Source of the DNA: Vombatus ursinus
Taxonomy: Eukaryota > Chordata > Mammalia > Diprotodontia > Vombatidae
NCBI RefSeq assembly: GCF_900497805.2
Contig: NW_020954681.1
Location: 4,072,073 to 4,136,072 of the forward strand
Direction of reading: 5' to 3'
DNA length: 64,000 bases
Shown: positions 31,054-43,837 of the stretch, piece by piece
Numbering within the stretch: the stretch's first letter is position 1
How the letters are laid out: each line of letters opens with the position of its first letter
Made by a program: the position numbers and the translations under genes
The notes under the pieces: model-generated
Told to the model about the DNA's origin: nothing
Database searches by the model: none
Seen by the model: the letters and a program-made list of their open reading frames with translations, nothing else

Positions 31054-31384
31054 CTGAGGAATCTTCCTTACTTATGCCTCCTCAATTAAGTGAAATGAAT
31101 GAATATTTGTTAAGTGCTTACTATGTGAAAGGTTCTCTACTCCTTTTGCACTTCTGACAACAGAATTCTGGTGGCCAGTGTTAAGGACTCAACACCAGCA
31201 CCTTTGTGTGCTACCTACTCTTTCAGAATACTGGCTAATTGCTGTCCCTGCAAAAGAAGTAGGCCTTCCTTTGCTTCTGGTGCACCTGCTTCCTCCCACT
31301 CTTGTAGTCTGACTATGCGCTTCCCTTGTTGGGCACTCAAAAAATGTCTGCTGAATTGAACTGATTTGACTTGGTAGACGATGC

Positions 31385-31580
31385 GGATGGAACACTATCC
31401 CAGTATATCATCAGTATTTATCGTACGTACCCTGTGTGTGGGGCAATGAGGATTCAGAGGACACAGAAGGAACATTATTGGTCCCCAAGGAGCTTATGAT
31501 CTAAGACAGAGAGCAAGACAAACACACGTAAGAGTATATCATAGATATGGAAAAAGAAAGGCAATATCTTAAGATATTTC
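31385..31580 (-). mobile_element. Probable L2-like fragment, antisense
   Basis: TACCCTGTGTGTGGGGCAATG and CCCCAAGGAGCTTATGATCT recall the antisense L2 block seen at 8.85 kb and 63.8 kb. Confidence 0.4.
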
Positions 31581-33194
31581 CTTATGTGATACTTATTCCA
31601 TTCAAATACCTGAGATTGACGCTGTCAAAAACTTGCTGAGGGTGGCCCTGCCATCTTCCATGCCACTAGGGGAATGAATCCTCCACATGAAAATAGATCA
31701 CCAGTCTGTATGGAGTTTTTGTTTCTGTACTCCAGAATTCTGAGAGGAGGTCAGAACACCCTTAGGGATTCTCCCAGAGAGGGCAATGGCCCCTAAGGAC
31801 TCATTCTCATCCTTCATGTCCATATGGCCACAAAATCTCCCAGCTACAGGCCATTGATTCTCCCTCCCACCCCAGCTGAGTATGACCTCATTTCTGGGAG
31901 AGATTCTAAGAGCCATTACAAAAGGAGGCTGTTCTCCCCAGTGAGCTCAGGGTACAAGTGGTCCCCAGCAGGCAGGGCAGGGCAGAATACCATAGATGCA
32001 ATTGTTTATGATGGTGGGGGCAGCTAGCTATAACTAACCCTTTACATTACTAACAGAGTTCTACCATGAGAAGGCCATCACTTTCCAGCTGTTCCAGATA
32101 ACTATTTACCATATGCAGAGGACAACTGTTTAATTTTAAAAATAAAAAAGGTAGTTGCTGTAGTTCAGTTTTTGGTAAATAAGTGCCCCTATTACCAAAT
32201 CTATTACTCCAGCTGGCATTAATGAATGGCAGTTTCCATAGAAAAGGCAGATAATGAATGGAGGTAGGATCTGAATTTCCTCTTAGTTCTTAGAACCATT
32301 CCCTCCAAAATACTCAGGCTACAAGTCAGGGCAAAGTGGGGAATTTCAGAATGCTTTTGAGAGTTGGCTGAATTGACAGAGAGCTGTGGTTTTCCAAATC
32401 GAATGCCATTAATACATTTACTCTAAACTCAGCTCACAAAGGGGAGATTTTACAAAGAGAATAGTAAAACATCCACTATCGAGCTACAGTTTGAATGGGA
32501 AGTCTACACAGGAAGGTCCCCAGGATTTGAGCCTACACCTTTATTTCTGCCTATGAGAATTCTGCCCTAGGTCAGAAGCCTGTGGGCCTCATGTTCTCAG
32601 AGAATCAGCTCTTTCTCTGAGATGACCTGGTCCAGGCAGGGACTACTACCTTGCCTGCCCCCTTGGCCTCAGGCTTTCTTCCTTTCTTGTCCCCTGAAGA
32701 AATCACTTTCTCTAACTGGATGAAGGTCGGCCAACTAACTCTGAACGTTCTATCCTACTGGATCCTGTGTGGTCCTTAAACCTCTGAAAAGTACTTGATG
32801 CCACCATATAGCTGGTGTTTCCATTCCTGCCAAGTCCTCTTTAGATATGCATTCACCTCCTACCACATATTTCAAGCCACAGGAGATTTTTTTCCTAGTC
32901 ATTACTTACAGGGGAAAGAGTATGTCCAGAAATAACAAATGGAATCTAACAATTTCCCCTAGCAATCAGACTAAGTGGCCTGCAAGCTTCCTAAACTCTC
33001 CTAATTCCTTAACATTTCCCCAGGCTGAAGCAGTCCACCATGATTCCCCCTATGGCCCCAAAGCATCTTGCTCCCATCTGACCTCAAAGAAGACAAAGGC
33101 TTCTTTTTTTCCTCCCAAAATACCCTTAAATGAATTTGGCCTGTCCTAACCAGGCACTGTGGACACAAAGTTCATTCATCTGGGTTGCAGTCTC
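31581..33194. other. About 1.6 kb with no gene
   Basis: The longest apparently repeat-free stretch in the left half. No frame over about 105 codons and none with a recognisable domain. Confidence 0.35.
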
Positions 33195-33259
33195 AGCTTC
33201 ATCCTTAGCAATCAGTCAAGCATTCATTAAGCAGCTACTATGTGCCAGGCACTGTGCTA

Positions 33260-33940
33260 GACTCTGAACCAATCAGCAAGCATCAGCAATTGAAAATGGG
33301 CTTCTGTGGTTCCAACTACAGAACTAATCACTGAACTAACAGCCATTTCCTTGCCCAAGGCCTTGAACCAGGATACATTCTTGGGACAGATAATTCTTGA
33401 TCCCAAAGATACCGAGATGTCCTCCAAAAAGCTATCTAGATCCCCTTTCATCCACTGCTCTCCATATAACTGGATTGGATTGGCTCCTGAGACGGTCATA
33501 GTTGGCTGCCCCTGCAAATCTCAGATGGAAATGGTAAAGATTCAAATGGGTTTCAAGTCAGCTGACTGGTTCTGTAAGATGAAGGCTTTCTTGAGGCCTT
33601 GGCATCTATGTGTGGAGAGAGTGACATTGTAGCCACAGGGTAGAGAGGTGCCTGAATAGGCTACCCTATTTGGGAATAAAGTGATGGGTTACATTTAGGA
33701 AGTTGATTACCAGCCACCAATGAGTAGCTTTTTCAGCCTTTGCAACAGATTTGCAAAGAAACCACTCACATGCTCTTGACTTAGCTAGCCCAAATAGAAG
33801 AGTGGGATGGGAATCTGTGGCCCTGAGGACCAACCCATTTGGATTCTGAATCTAAGAACTTGGCCTTGTCAGCATCACAGAATTCAAAAGGCAACCAAAT
33901 TAGACCCCAAGACAAAAATATCAATGCCTCAGTCAGTCTT
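33260..33940. other. No gene supported
   Basis: A plus-strand frame of 108 codons (33306-33632) is overlapped by an 86-codon frame on the minus strand. Neither shows a family motif. Confidence 0.3.
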
Positions 33941-33949
33941 TGTCCTTTG

Positions 33950-34550
33950 ATTGATCCATGATTTCATCAGTGTGTGTAACTCTCCACCAGTGAAGATTGC
34001 ATTCCTTCCATGACTTCATATCCTGTGTGATTCTAGTCTGTGCCTTTCTAAAAATTCTCTAAAGAGTATCTGTCTAACACACTGGACGCCTTCCTCTGGT
34101 GCTCTTAATATACAGAGTTGTCAGTGCAGCTAGAGATCAATTTTCATTCTATATCAGTGGAGTTAAACTCAAGGAAAAACAGGGTCCAGTACATAAAAAT
34201 CCCTGGAAGTGCATACTGACTTAGAAAATAATACATTAACATTATCTGTGTTCTATTGCATTTTTATTTATTTTAGTTAAATAGTTCTCAATTACATTTT
34301 AATCTTGTTGGTGGCACACATGTTACTGGTGGTCCTGTAATTTGATATTTCTGTTCGATATGACCTGCCCACTTCTTTTTTCTGGTCATGCAGGTATCTA
34401 ATAATATCTTTTATGTTACTTCTCTTCTGTATGTCACTGTGGGAAAGATGCTATGGCCTACCAACATCCATGCCTTTCCACTGGATCACTGGTAATTTTG
34501 ATTCTTCGGTAACGATTATACTCTACAATTTGCAGCCATATAACATAAAA
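33950..34550 (+). repeat. Unnamed dispersed repeat, copy 1, split by a hAT MITE
   Basis: GATCCATGATTTCATCAGTG, GGACGCCTTCCTCTGG, then after the MITE GACCTGCCCACTTC, GGGAAAGATGCTATGGCC and CCACTGGATCACTGGTAA. The same blocks in the same order lie uninterrupted at 48180-48590. Confidence 0.75.
34155..34353 (+). mobile_element. hAT MITE, copy 2, with 8-bp target duplication
   Basis: Starts CAGTGGAGTTAAACTC and ends TTTGATATTTCTG (inverted ends). Flanked by TTCTATAT (34147-34154) and TTCGATAT (34354-34361), 7 of 8 matching, as expected for hAT. Confidence 0.92.
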
Positions 34551-35250
34551 GAGAACATTTTAAAGCCATTTAAAAATATTATTATTAAAATAATATTAAG
34601 TATTAAAAATGTGGCTGCTTGGGAAGCATTGAAAGGGTGGCTGAATTTCCAAAATGCCATTCAAACCATCTCCTCCCACTTCTCACCCCTGAGCCCAGTC
34701 TCTTATCAGTGTCTTTCTAAGATACTCACAGGAATCAGCTAACTCATTAAGCCCACCAATAACATTTAGTTCAATTGAATTTTACTTTCACACTTTGGAG
34801 TCTTATGTATTTCAAAACTAGAATGACTCATTTTAAATGAAAGTATTAAATTAATTAATTCATTAATTGCTCTCAGAACATTATTCTTTAATCTGGAGAA
34901 TCAGAGAGACTCCTTTATGCTAATGCATTTTAAAGCTCAGACTGAAACCCAATTTCTGACTTCCCTGCCCCAGGGATCACTGTGGATGCCTAGTTCAGCT
35001 AAACGTGAAGCATCCCCACCCCACCATTCCTACAGCTTCAAACAATGATGTTTTCTTTAAAATTCCCACTCTAATCCTGTCAAAGTGGCTATATAAACTG
35101 CCAAGCAGCTAAATTCAGCTATTTCCCTCCTCCACACTCACACCCACATCATTACCAGGATCAAAGGATCAAAGCCAACTCAAAATATGACTGGCTTTTT
35201 TGTCTCTAGAAAATTAGTTGTCAAAAAAAAATCAAATCAGTGAGGGGCTG
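34551..35250. other. No gene; AT-rich unique stretch with homeobox/POU-like sites
   Basis: 34840-34960 contains TTAAATTAATTAATTCATTA and TTTATGCTAATGCATTTTAA (octamer-like). No repeat match. Confidence 0.25.
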
Positions 35251-35289
35251 GATAGTCATTAGATATTAGCACAAATAAAGTTCTGCTGG

Positions 35290-35395
35290 GCAACAGACTG
35301 TAACTTCTGTCCTCTAGCACTCTAGCTAGGTTCACAAGTGCGTTGTAATTTTTTTTTTGGCCAAAACAGCTCCTTAAACCATCTACTATGGTATG
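35290..35395 (+). repeat. Fragment related to 26180-26290
   Basis: CTCTAGCTAGGTTCACAAG, TTTGGCCAAAACAGCTCC and AACCATCTACTATGG parallel the earlier copy. The family is not known to me. Confidence 0.45.
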
Positions 35396-37493
35396 GAAGG
35401 GATGCTATCTGCCCCCATGGAGGGAGTACCCACACTAATGACAGTATATCCTTGAAGAATTAATGCAAAATGGGAGGATTCTGGGAAGATGGCGGAGTAG
35501 GTCAGAAAACTTTCAGCTCTCCAAATTTCTTCCACAAAAAAAAGATAGAACATCGCCTCAGAGCAGCAGAAATAAACATGGGGTAAGGCAGTTGTCCTCC
35601 TAAAACAATATGAGAAGACCCCAGGAAAGGCTCGGACCTCCAAAGGGCAGGAGGTTCAGCCTGATTGAAGTGCAAACACCTCCAGGCCCACTCTGCAGAA
35701 ACAACAAGCCCTGGGGGCAGCTGGGTAGAGAGGCAGCTTCACCCTTAGAAACTTTCATTTTGCAGACAGTGTCGGGGTGTGATGGCTAAGTAGGAGAAGA
35801 TGGAAAGACCTTCCACTATCCCAGGGACACCAAGCACGGCTGTGCTGACCAGATGCATCCGGGGCTGTGGTTATAGGGAAAAGGAGCTAGCACACACCTG
35901 GTGAGTGCAGTAACAAGGGATGGGGACCCTGCTGGCTGTGAGCACTTGTAGGGGAGCAGAGTCCCTGGTTTCAGTTCCAGGATAGAGAGGACAGCTATAG
36001 TTTGCAGCCACCAGAGGGACCGCAGAGAGCAAACTCATCAGGGGGACAGTGGGTCTGGTGGCCCTAGATGTGGTTTAGGAGTAGAGAGGAGAGACCAAGG
36101 TTGGGCCCTGAGACAGACCTCAGAAAATAACAGTAAGAAGAACCTGAGGCTTGGGGCATCGTTCCCCATATCTCAGGACAACAACTTGATTACACAAATA
36201 GCTGCTAAAAACAAAAATAAAACAAAAAATAAATAAATTAAAAAATGAGTAAGCAAAGGAGAAACAACCCAACCATCTGGGTTCATATTCAGAGGAAGAT
36301 AATGGAGCTAAAAAAGCTGCTCCTTTTTCAATGGGAAACATCAAATGGTCCAGAGCACAAGAAGAGTTCTTGGAAGAACTTTTAAAAAGGACTTGAAAAA
36401 TCACATAAGAGAGATTGAGAAAAAATTACAAAAAAAAATTAGAGCAATCCAAGAAAATCAAGAAAGTCATGAAAAAGTTAACCAGCAGGAACTAGAGAAT
36501 CAAAAACTTAAGGAAGAAAATAATTCCTTGAAAACTAGAATTGGGCAAGGGGAAGCCAATGACATTCTAAGACACCAAGAAATCATAAAATAAAATCAAA
36601 AGAACGAAAAAATATAAGAGAAAGTGAAACATCTCATCAGAAAAAAAAAAACAACTGATCTGGAGAACAGATGGAGGAAAAATAATATAAGAATATTCGG
36701 ACTACCTGAAAATTGTGACAACAAAAAAAAGAATCTTGACACAATATTACAAGAAATTATCAAAGAAAATTGCCCTGAAGTTCTAGAACAAGAAGGCAAA
36801 GCAGAAATAGAAAATATCCACCATTCACCACCTGAAAGAGATCCCAGGAGGAAAACTGACAGGAATATCTTTGCCAAGTTTTAAAGCTCCCAGGTTAAAG
36901 AGAAAATATTGGAAGCAACAAGAAAAAAAATTAAATATCATGGAACTACAATAAGGGTTACACAAGACCTAGCAGCTGTACCTACAAAGACTGTAGGTAT
37001 TGGAATATTATATTCTATAGAGCAAAAGAGTTGAGATTATGACCAAGGGTAACTTACCCAGCAAAGTTAAGTATAATCCTAAATGAAAAAAATGGAAATT
37101 TAACAAACTGAAAGACTTTCAGGTTTTTGTGATAAAAACCCCAGAACTTAAGGGAAAATTCAATATATAACATCTAAGAGAAATATACAGTAAACATTAA
37201 AGATCAATTATAAGGGACTCAATAAGGTCAAATTGTTTGCTTCATATATGTGAAAATATTAGCAGTATTCTTGTGATTGTGATCATTATTTGGGTAGTTT
37301 GAAAGAAAGGCTGGGGTTGAGCTGAGTATGATGGGGTGATTTTAAAAAATAAAATTGTGTAGGGAGAAGAAAAGGAATAATTATCTCATACAAATGAGGC
37401 ATAAAAGAAAAACTGATACAGAAGAAGTTAGTAGGGGGCAGGGCAGGTATTGCTAGAACCCTACTGTCATGGGGTATGGGTTAAAGAGGGAAA

Positions 37494-37617
37494 TATATAT
37501 ATACACACACACATACACACACACGTATACATACATACATACATATGCATACACATATATGTATATATGTCTGTATATGTATATGTGTATATGTATATGT
37601 ATATGTATGTATGTATA
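37494..37617 (+). repeat. Complex (TATG/AC/AT)n microsatellite in the L1
   Basis: ATATATATACACACACACAT then repeated GTATATGTATATGT units. Confidence 0.95.
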
Positions 37618-38794
37618 AAAGTCTTCTAAATTCAGAAAGAAGAGGGCAAGAGGATAGGGTAGAGGGAGAGGATAAGGGAGGGATTTTTAGAGTGGTGGAT
37701 AGGTTAAGGAATAGGAGGGCAAGGTAGCAGGTAGAAGTAAAGCAGAGGAGTGAGGAGAGACAGGGTAAATAGGATGAGAAGGACAGTGAGGAAAAATAGG
37801 AAGGAAGAAAATACACAACAAGTAATTGTAGCTTAGGATGTGAATGGGGCAAATTTACCCATTGGATAGCACATTAAATGGATAGCACATTAAAAATTGG
37901 AACTCAACAATATGTTGCTTTCAAGAAACATTATAAAAATGAGAGAGACACACAGATATAAAATAAAGGGCAAGAGTAGAATTTAGTATGTAGAAAAGGC
38001 AAGGATAGTAATCATGATCTCAATGTTAAAGTTAAAATAGATTTAATCAAAAGTGAAAAATAGAGAAACTATACTACGTCTTCAATATTATTCAATATTG
38101 TGTTAGACCATTTAAAACACATAGACAGTATAAAATACCTGAGTGTGTACCTGCCAAAACAAACACAGGAACTATATGAACAGAAACAAAAAATACTTTT
38201 TATACAAATAAATTCAGATCTAAATAAGTGAAGCAATATTTATTGTTCATGGGTAGGTAAAGCCAATATAATTTTTAAAATTACAGTTTTACTTAGCTAA
38301 TTTATTTATTCAATGTCATCCCAATTAAATTACTAAAACATTATGGTACTGCATTAGAAAAAAATAATACCAAAGTTCATCTGGAAAAACAAAAGGTCAG
38401 GAACTTCAAAGAAACTAGGAAAAAAGATATAAAGAAAGTAGATTCAGTAGTATCAGATCTTAAACTATATTATAAGGGAGAGGATTGTTGAAGCATAAAA
38501 AGGACAATTTAAATTATTTTAAATTAAAATTTTCTCATATAAATAAAACCTATGTAGCCAAGAATAGAAGGAATACAGAAGAGTGGGGGAAAACTTTCAT
38601 AGACAATCTCTCAGATAGGATGTGATTGGGTTGGAATATTGATTAGGTTGGAAATGATGATCTGGTTAATTCAGAAAAACATGGAAAGACTTGGACCTAT
38701 GAAGGAAGATACCATCCACCTTTGAAAACAAAGTGTAGTATTTATTATATAGGTTTTCTTGAAATGGAAATTTATTACTTTATATTGATATTAC

Positions 38795-38948
38795 TTTTAA
38801 AAATTATACACACATATATTCATGGCTTCTGTGATTATGATTTTACTACCCTTACTCAGGAAACTGGTTTACCTTTCTCATTTCTCTCATTCTTGGCCCT
38901 GTATGTCAGTGAGTAGGCATTGACTGTGATCCAGCCTAGAAAATCTTC
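38795..38948 (+). repeat. 150-bp segment shared with 25563-25713
   Basis: Lies inside the bounds of the L1 3' region. Contains GACTGTGATCCAGCCTAG. See the partner copy for the comparison. Confidence 0.85.
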
Positions 38949-39294
38949 TTTTATGGTCTGGCAATGTTTTTTTTCTTTTCTCATTATGTATTTAAGTTTA
39001 AACTAAAAAAAAGTTACCAAAAAAAAATTAATGCAAAAAAAAATTCTCAATTTTTTTATTTTGATAGAATTCTAAAGATGAATCATTTGAATGAGTGAAG
39101 AAAGGTGAATCATTATTTGCAGAAATGCACTAGAAGTATCTCATATATTTCTCATGTTAAAAGGACTGAGGAAATTTCCATCCATGACCTTTTATTTCAT
39201 TGGTGTAGGATCTCCCTACACCCATGCAGATGGCAAAGCCTCTGGAATTGATGCTCTGAGGGAGTTGCACAAAGCTCTGAGAGTTGATTTGACT

Positions 39295-39385
39295 TGACTT
39301 GCCCAGGGTCACACACCTAGAAAGGGGTTGAGGTAGTATCTGAAGAGAGATCTTCCAGACAGCACAGCAGTGACCTCCTTTCAAG
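39295..39385 (-). mobile_element. SINE fragment, antisense
   Basis: GACTTGCCCAGGGTCACACA followed by a diverged middle part. Confidence 0.6.
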
Positions 39386-39489
39386 GATATTTAAATATTA
39401 GAAGTTAAGCCTTTCTTTGACTTATTTATTTTTGATGTGTCAAAACTAGGATTTGGAATTAAGTGAATTAAGACTAGACCTCAAATAGT

Positions 39490-39870
39490 GTGATTAAAGG
39501 GCTAGACTTGGGAGTCAGGAAGACAAGAGTTCAAATCCTGCCTTGGACACTCCCTATAAGACCCTGGACAAATCATTTTATATCTCTTAGCCTCATTTTC
39601 CTCCTCCATAAAATGTAGGTTGGACTAGATCAGAAATGTTGAACACACAGCTGGTGGGTCACATGTGGCCCACAACATTCCCCAGGGTAGAGGGAAGCAG
39701 ATTAGAATGTCATTAAGAAATATTTAACAAAATAAATAAAAATACAACAAAACATAGATAATGTTAATATGTAGTTTTCTGAGTCAATATGTTACATTTC
39801 TATTTGAGTTTGATGCCACTGGATTAGCTGACCTCTGAGGTCCCTCCTGCCTGTAAATCTATGATACTAT
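39490..39870 (+). mobile_element. THER1 CORE-SINE split by a hAT MITE
   Basis: GGGAGTCAGGAAGACAAGAG, CTCATTTTCCTCCTCC, GTAGGTTGGACTAGAT left; GATTAGCTGACCTCTGAGGT, TCTATGATACTATTC right. Confidence 0.9.
39631..39821 (-). mobile_element. hAT MITE, copy 3, with 8-bp target duplication
   Basis: Ends CAGAAATGTTGAACAC and GAGTTTGATGCCACTG are inverted repeats. Duplication GACTAGAT (39623-39630) and GATTAGCT (39822-39829), 6 of 8. Its position inside THER1 fixes the left copy as the original sequence. Confidence 0.92.
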
Positions 39871-40790
39871 TCTTGAAGACTGGTTTTGGATTTTTTTTTC
39901 CATACAGTGAGAAGAACAAAGTTCGTTGTATTAAAGGAACCAGAGTCCTTCACACATACCATAGCCTGTGTCTCAGAGGTCTGATTACTCTGACTTCCTT
40001 CTTAGTGTAGCTAGTATAATAGCAATACCTGACTTTACATTTTCAGTTTGTGCGTACACCATTCAGGGGAGACAGGACTATTTCTTGGCAAAATGGTGAA
40101 GGGAGAAGTCTATCTTCATTGTCCTTAGCTTTTATTGAGGTATCCCCTGTTTCTCTCATTGCCCACACTTTCTCAAGCCCTTCTGGTCCCCTTCCTAGTT
40201 CTATCACTTCAGGCCACCAGGGTCCATTGCTCTCTGAACTCTACCTTATAAATGGGAAAGGATCTGAGAGTCATTTAAACTTGTTGATTTAATGCACTTT
40301 TGTGTGAATTAATTTCAGTCTATGTGTTACCTCTCTCTGGCATTTGTATTCATGCCTTTCATCTTCAGTAATGGAATGAAATTCCAGACATCAGAAGACT
40401 CCTTGATCTCTGGAGTAGGGCAATTCTTTAGGGCAGAGGTTACTGGAATAATACTGTGCCTATTACCAAGTATGTCCCTAAAAGCAAGCTGATAGAATCC
40501 CATTAGGCTGACAGGAATGGATTTGATAGGACTGGCTATGGTTTTCCCTCCTCCCATCCCATCCCCCTAAAGAGAATGAACCAAGGAAGAGCCTCACTTA
40601 GGACACTGGAGACTAATAATTCCTAGATGCTGCTGAGGGCAGAGGGCTGTATGTTCTGTTGTTACTTTTTCCAGGACCCAGGTCCATTTTGTGTGAAGAT
40701 CAAGTAAAAGCACTGGCTGTTTAGCCCGGATAAAAGAAGATTCAGAGGGGGATTAAGAGGGAGGGCAACAATTTAGCTGTCGTCAAATAA
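39871..40790. other. About 900 bases with no gene
   Basis: No repeat recognised. Short frames only. Confidence 0.35.
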
Positions 40791-40799
40791 ATTCATCTT

Positions 40800-42535
40800 T
40801 GCCCATATCTTGGGACCCTAATTCTATTTATCCTCACTGTCACCTCCAATCCCCATTGCACTGGCTCCATTCTCCTTTCCCTGTCTTAGCCCGTTGGTGA
40901 ACTAGTTCACTAGTTCATATTGTCCTTTACACTGGAGTCCCTTTCCTTCTTGTCCTAATGACGATCAAACTTTTTCAAACGCCAACCAATTACACCCACC
41001 ATCAGCTATCTTGGCTCCTGTTCTCATACTGCTAAACAGATCAGGAGAAAATAACAGAGCTATGCTGACTGGGTCCACTACAAATTTATGTTACATGATT
41101 TCAACTAGGCCCTCACTGCAGCAAGGCAATCTTTTTATAGCTTTCTAATCCATTCACTATTCCATTCACCACAGCTCTTCTACACCTTTTCAACCCTACT
41201 TAAGTCTAACATAGTACCCCTTCCTCTCACCTTTTCAGCTGAGGACCTTGTCTCATATTTCAATGAAAAAGTTGAGGCTGTTCACCAAGAACTCATTTTT
41301 TTTCTTCTCATCTCAAATCACTCAGATGTCTTTCCCCACTATGTCGTTTCTCACCCCGGTCTCACATGAAGGGATGGGCCTTCTCCTTACCAAGGCAAAT
41401 CTTTCTACATGCACAAGCGATCCTATTTCATCACATTTTCTCAAGCAGATTGGCTTATCATCCCCACTCTTTCACTAATCTTCAATGTCTCTCTATCTGT
41501 TGGCTGCTTCTCTACTGCCTGCCAACTTGCCCAAGTCTCCCCCATTCTTAAAAACACTCTCGCTTGATCCAGTCACCCCCACTAGCTCTCTTACCCCAGC
41601 AGTTCTCCCTTCCATGGCTGAACTCCATCTACAATCAGTCAGTACACTTCCTCTCATTCAATTCTAAACCCTCTGCAGTCTGGCTTCTGACCTCATCATT
41701 CAACTGCAACTGCTCTCCTGAAAGTTACCAGTGATCTCTTAATTGCCAAATCTAATGGCCTTTTCTCAGTCCTCATCCTTTCTGACCTCTCTGCAGCCTT
41801 TTGACACTAATGATCATCATCACCTCTTCTCTACTCTCTCCAGTCTAGGTTTTTGTGACCTTGTTCTCCTCCCACCTGTCAGTTCCTTCTGTCTCCTTTG
41901 CTGGATCTTCCTCCAGGTCACACCCAATGACTGTGAAGATCCCCATTTCTACAGGGCTACTGCAATAGACTTCTGGTTGCTTTACTCCAATCCATCCTCC
42001 GTTTAAGTCTGACCATATCACTCCTCTACTTACTAAAGGCCAGTGGCTCCCTATTACTTCCAGGGTCAAATATAAAATTATCGGTTTGCTTTGCTATGCC
42101 TTCACAACTCGACCCCTTCCTACGCTTCCAATCTTCCACTCTATTCCCCTCTACATATGCTTTGATTCAATGACACTGGGCTATTTGTTGTTTCTGTACC
42201 TGGCACTCAATCTCTGTGACTTTTTACTGGTTGTCCCCCATCCCTGGAATGTTCTTCCTCATCACCTCTGCCCCTTGGCTTCCTTCAAGATTCAGCTCAA
42301 ATGCAATCTCATACAAGAAGTCTTCTTCCCCCTCTCCGCAACCCTACTGCTAGAGCCTCCCCTCTGAGACTGTCTTTATCTTACATGTATGTAGTGATTT
42401 GCAAGTCACCTTTTCCATTAGAATATGAGCTTCTTAAGGGCAGGAATCCTGTTTTTGTTTTTCTTTGTATCCCTGTGTGTAGCTCAATGCCTCGCACAGA
42501 GTGAATGCCAAATAAATGTTTGTTGACTGATGTTT
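40800..42535 (+). mobile_element. L2-type LINE, large 3' half with reverse-transcriptase remnants
   Basis: Translates in pieces to L2 ORF2: the pre-RT linker at about 41240-41400 (AEDLVSYFNEKVE; LTKANLSTCTSDPISSHFL), then SLDPVTP, then the RT palm region near 41740-41900. The 3' UTR blocks follow (CCAGTGGCTCCCTATTACTT, CATCCCTGGAATGTTCTTCC, CTTCTTAAGGGCAGGAATCC), ending at CAAATAAATGTTTGTTGACT. Many stops and slips: an ancient dead copy and not a host gene. Confidence 0.9.
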
Positions 42536-42559
42536 GTTTGATGTTTGATGATGATGTTT

Positions 42560-42680
42560 GTTGTCATGTGGAAGAGGGGGCAGACATCCTATGTAACTCC
42601 AGAGAACAGAACTAGAAGTAATAGGTGGAAGTTCCAAGAATGCCGATCTAAGCTCAATATAAGGCAGAATTGTCTCATGA
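42560..42680 (+). mobile_element. L3/CR1-type fragment
   Basis: CAGAGAACAGAACTAGAAGT, AATAGGTGGAAGTTCC, AGCTCAATATAAGGCAG. Confidence 0.6.
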
Positions 42681-42899
42681 TGATAGAGGATAGGGACTGG
42701 ACTTAGGATTTCACTGACACAGGGAACTTTTGAAGTAGAAACTTTCTACCAATATGAGTCAGTCCTTTCCTCTAATTTATAGGATCAAAGATATGGCTAA
42801 AATACTGAGAGTTTAAGAGGCTTTGCCAGGGTCATTGCAGTATGCATGCAGTGATCATATAACTAAGAGCCCAGATCTCTTCATGGGTGTTTGTTGACT

Positions 42900-43837
42900 T
42901 TCGCTAAAAACAAAAGCAATAGTCCATTGGTATTTTGCATCTTCTTTTCCCCTTCAAGACTGCCCTAATATGACCTCACCTATACAAAGGTGAGTGGCGC
43001 AGGTACATGACTGTGTATGGAGAATCAGATGGCCCAATCTGGCAGCCATATGTTTCAGTCTCAGAAAGCCTCCTAAAAGAGACTCAAAGTTTTTCTGTCT
43101 CTGGGAGGATGCCAAAGAACCTTATAGAAAAAGCAACAGTTACAAACTATTAAAAAAGGGAAATTACAAGGCTCCCAGGAAGTCATCTCCCTAGGGCACA
43201 TCTATCCTTCTAAACATGGGGGGTAGAATCACAGCACCTCCAAGTCAATGTACCCTGTGGACCAAGCAGAGTAGAAATAGCTTTCCTCTCTTGCCTTGGG
43301 ACATTTGCCCAATTGGAACCAAACATATGGTAAATCACCATCCACAACAGGATTGTCACCTACTGAGTCAGGAATGTTAAAAATACTTTGATGGGAGCAG
43401 TTGATGACCTAGACAGAGAACTCTTCCTTGTGCACTGATCACAACAAAAGCCACTCTGCCTAATGGCTGCAATGCTTCATCAAGTCAGGTCCCAAGTCTG
43501 ATTTAGGGGACAAGGAAAGAAATCATTAGGGTACTTTGTTTTATACTCAATATAAGCTAATAAGGAAGATCCAAATACTTTCTGGCAAACCTTGAACTGG
43601 CAGTGTAGTAGAGGACAGACAATGTGTAGCTGTTTTTGCCAATTTGCCACCTGCCTAACTTGGGCATGATGAGTCTTAATTTTTTTAAGGGGAAGAAAAG
43701 AAGGAAAGAGGAGAGTAAAGTCTACAAAATATAGACGAGTTTGTAATCTTACTTAGCCTACATATTTAATTCCTTGCCAAATTTTGTCATTTTTACCTTT
43801 ACAATATCTCTTGTATGTGGGTATATATCTCAATATC
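42900..43837. other. About 900 bases with no gene
   Basis: No repeat recognised. Only a 66-codon frame at 42994-43194 without motif. Confidence 0.35.

Larger units (their letters stand above)
35471..39025 (+). mobile_element. L1-type LINE with intact ends, 13-bp target duplication, internal ORF2 deletion
   Basis: The 5' end carries AAGATGGCGGAG, usual for an L1 leader. ORF1 follows at about 36345-36884 in two pieces interrupted by a stop near 36591: a coiled coil (IREIEKKLQKKI, then KLKEENNSLKTRI), then the RNA-binding part with DLENRWRKNNIRIFGLPE. After an inter-ORF zone and an AT/AC microsatellite, a few ORF2 endonuclease-region codons (about 37910-38080) join directly to 3' ORF2 sequence (KYLGVYLPKQ, KFIWKNKR) at about 38130, so most of the reverse transcriptase is missing. 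An A-rich tail ends at 39025. Direct repeat AATTAATGCAAAA at 35458-35470 and 39026-39038. It resembles the marsupial L1/HAL1 group and is dead. Confidence 0.9.

Noticed and set aside
41248-42504. Run of overlapping plus-strand frames that look like an array of small genes
   Set aside because: They are pieces of an L2 ORF2 and its 3' UTR, recognisable by RT-region sequence and the L2 terminus.
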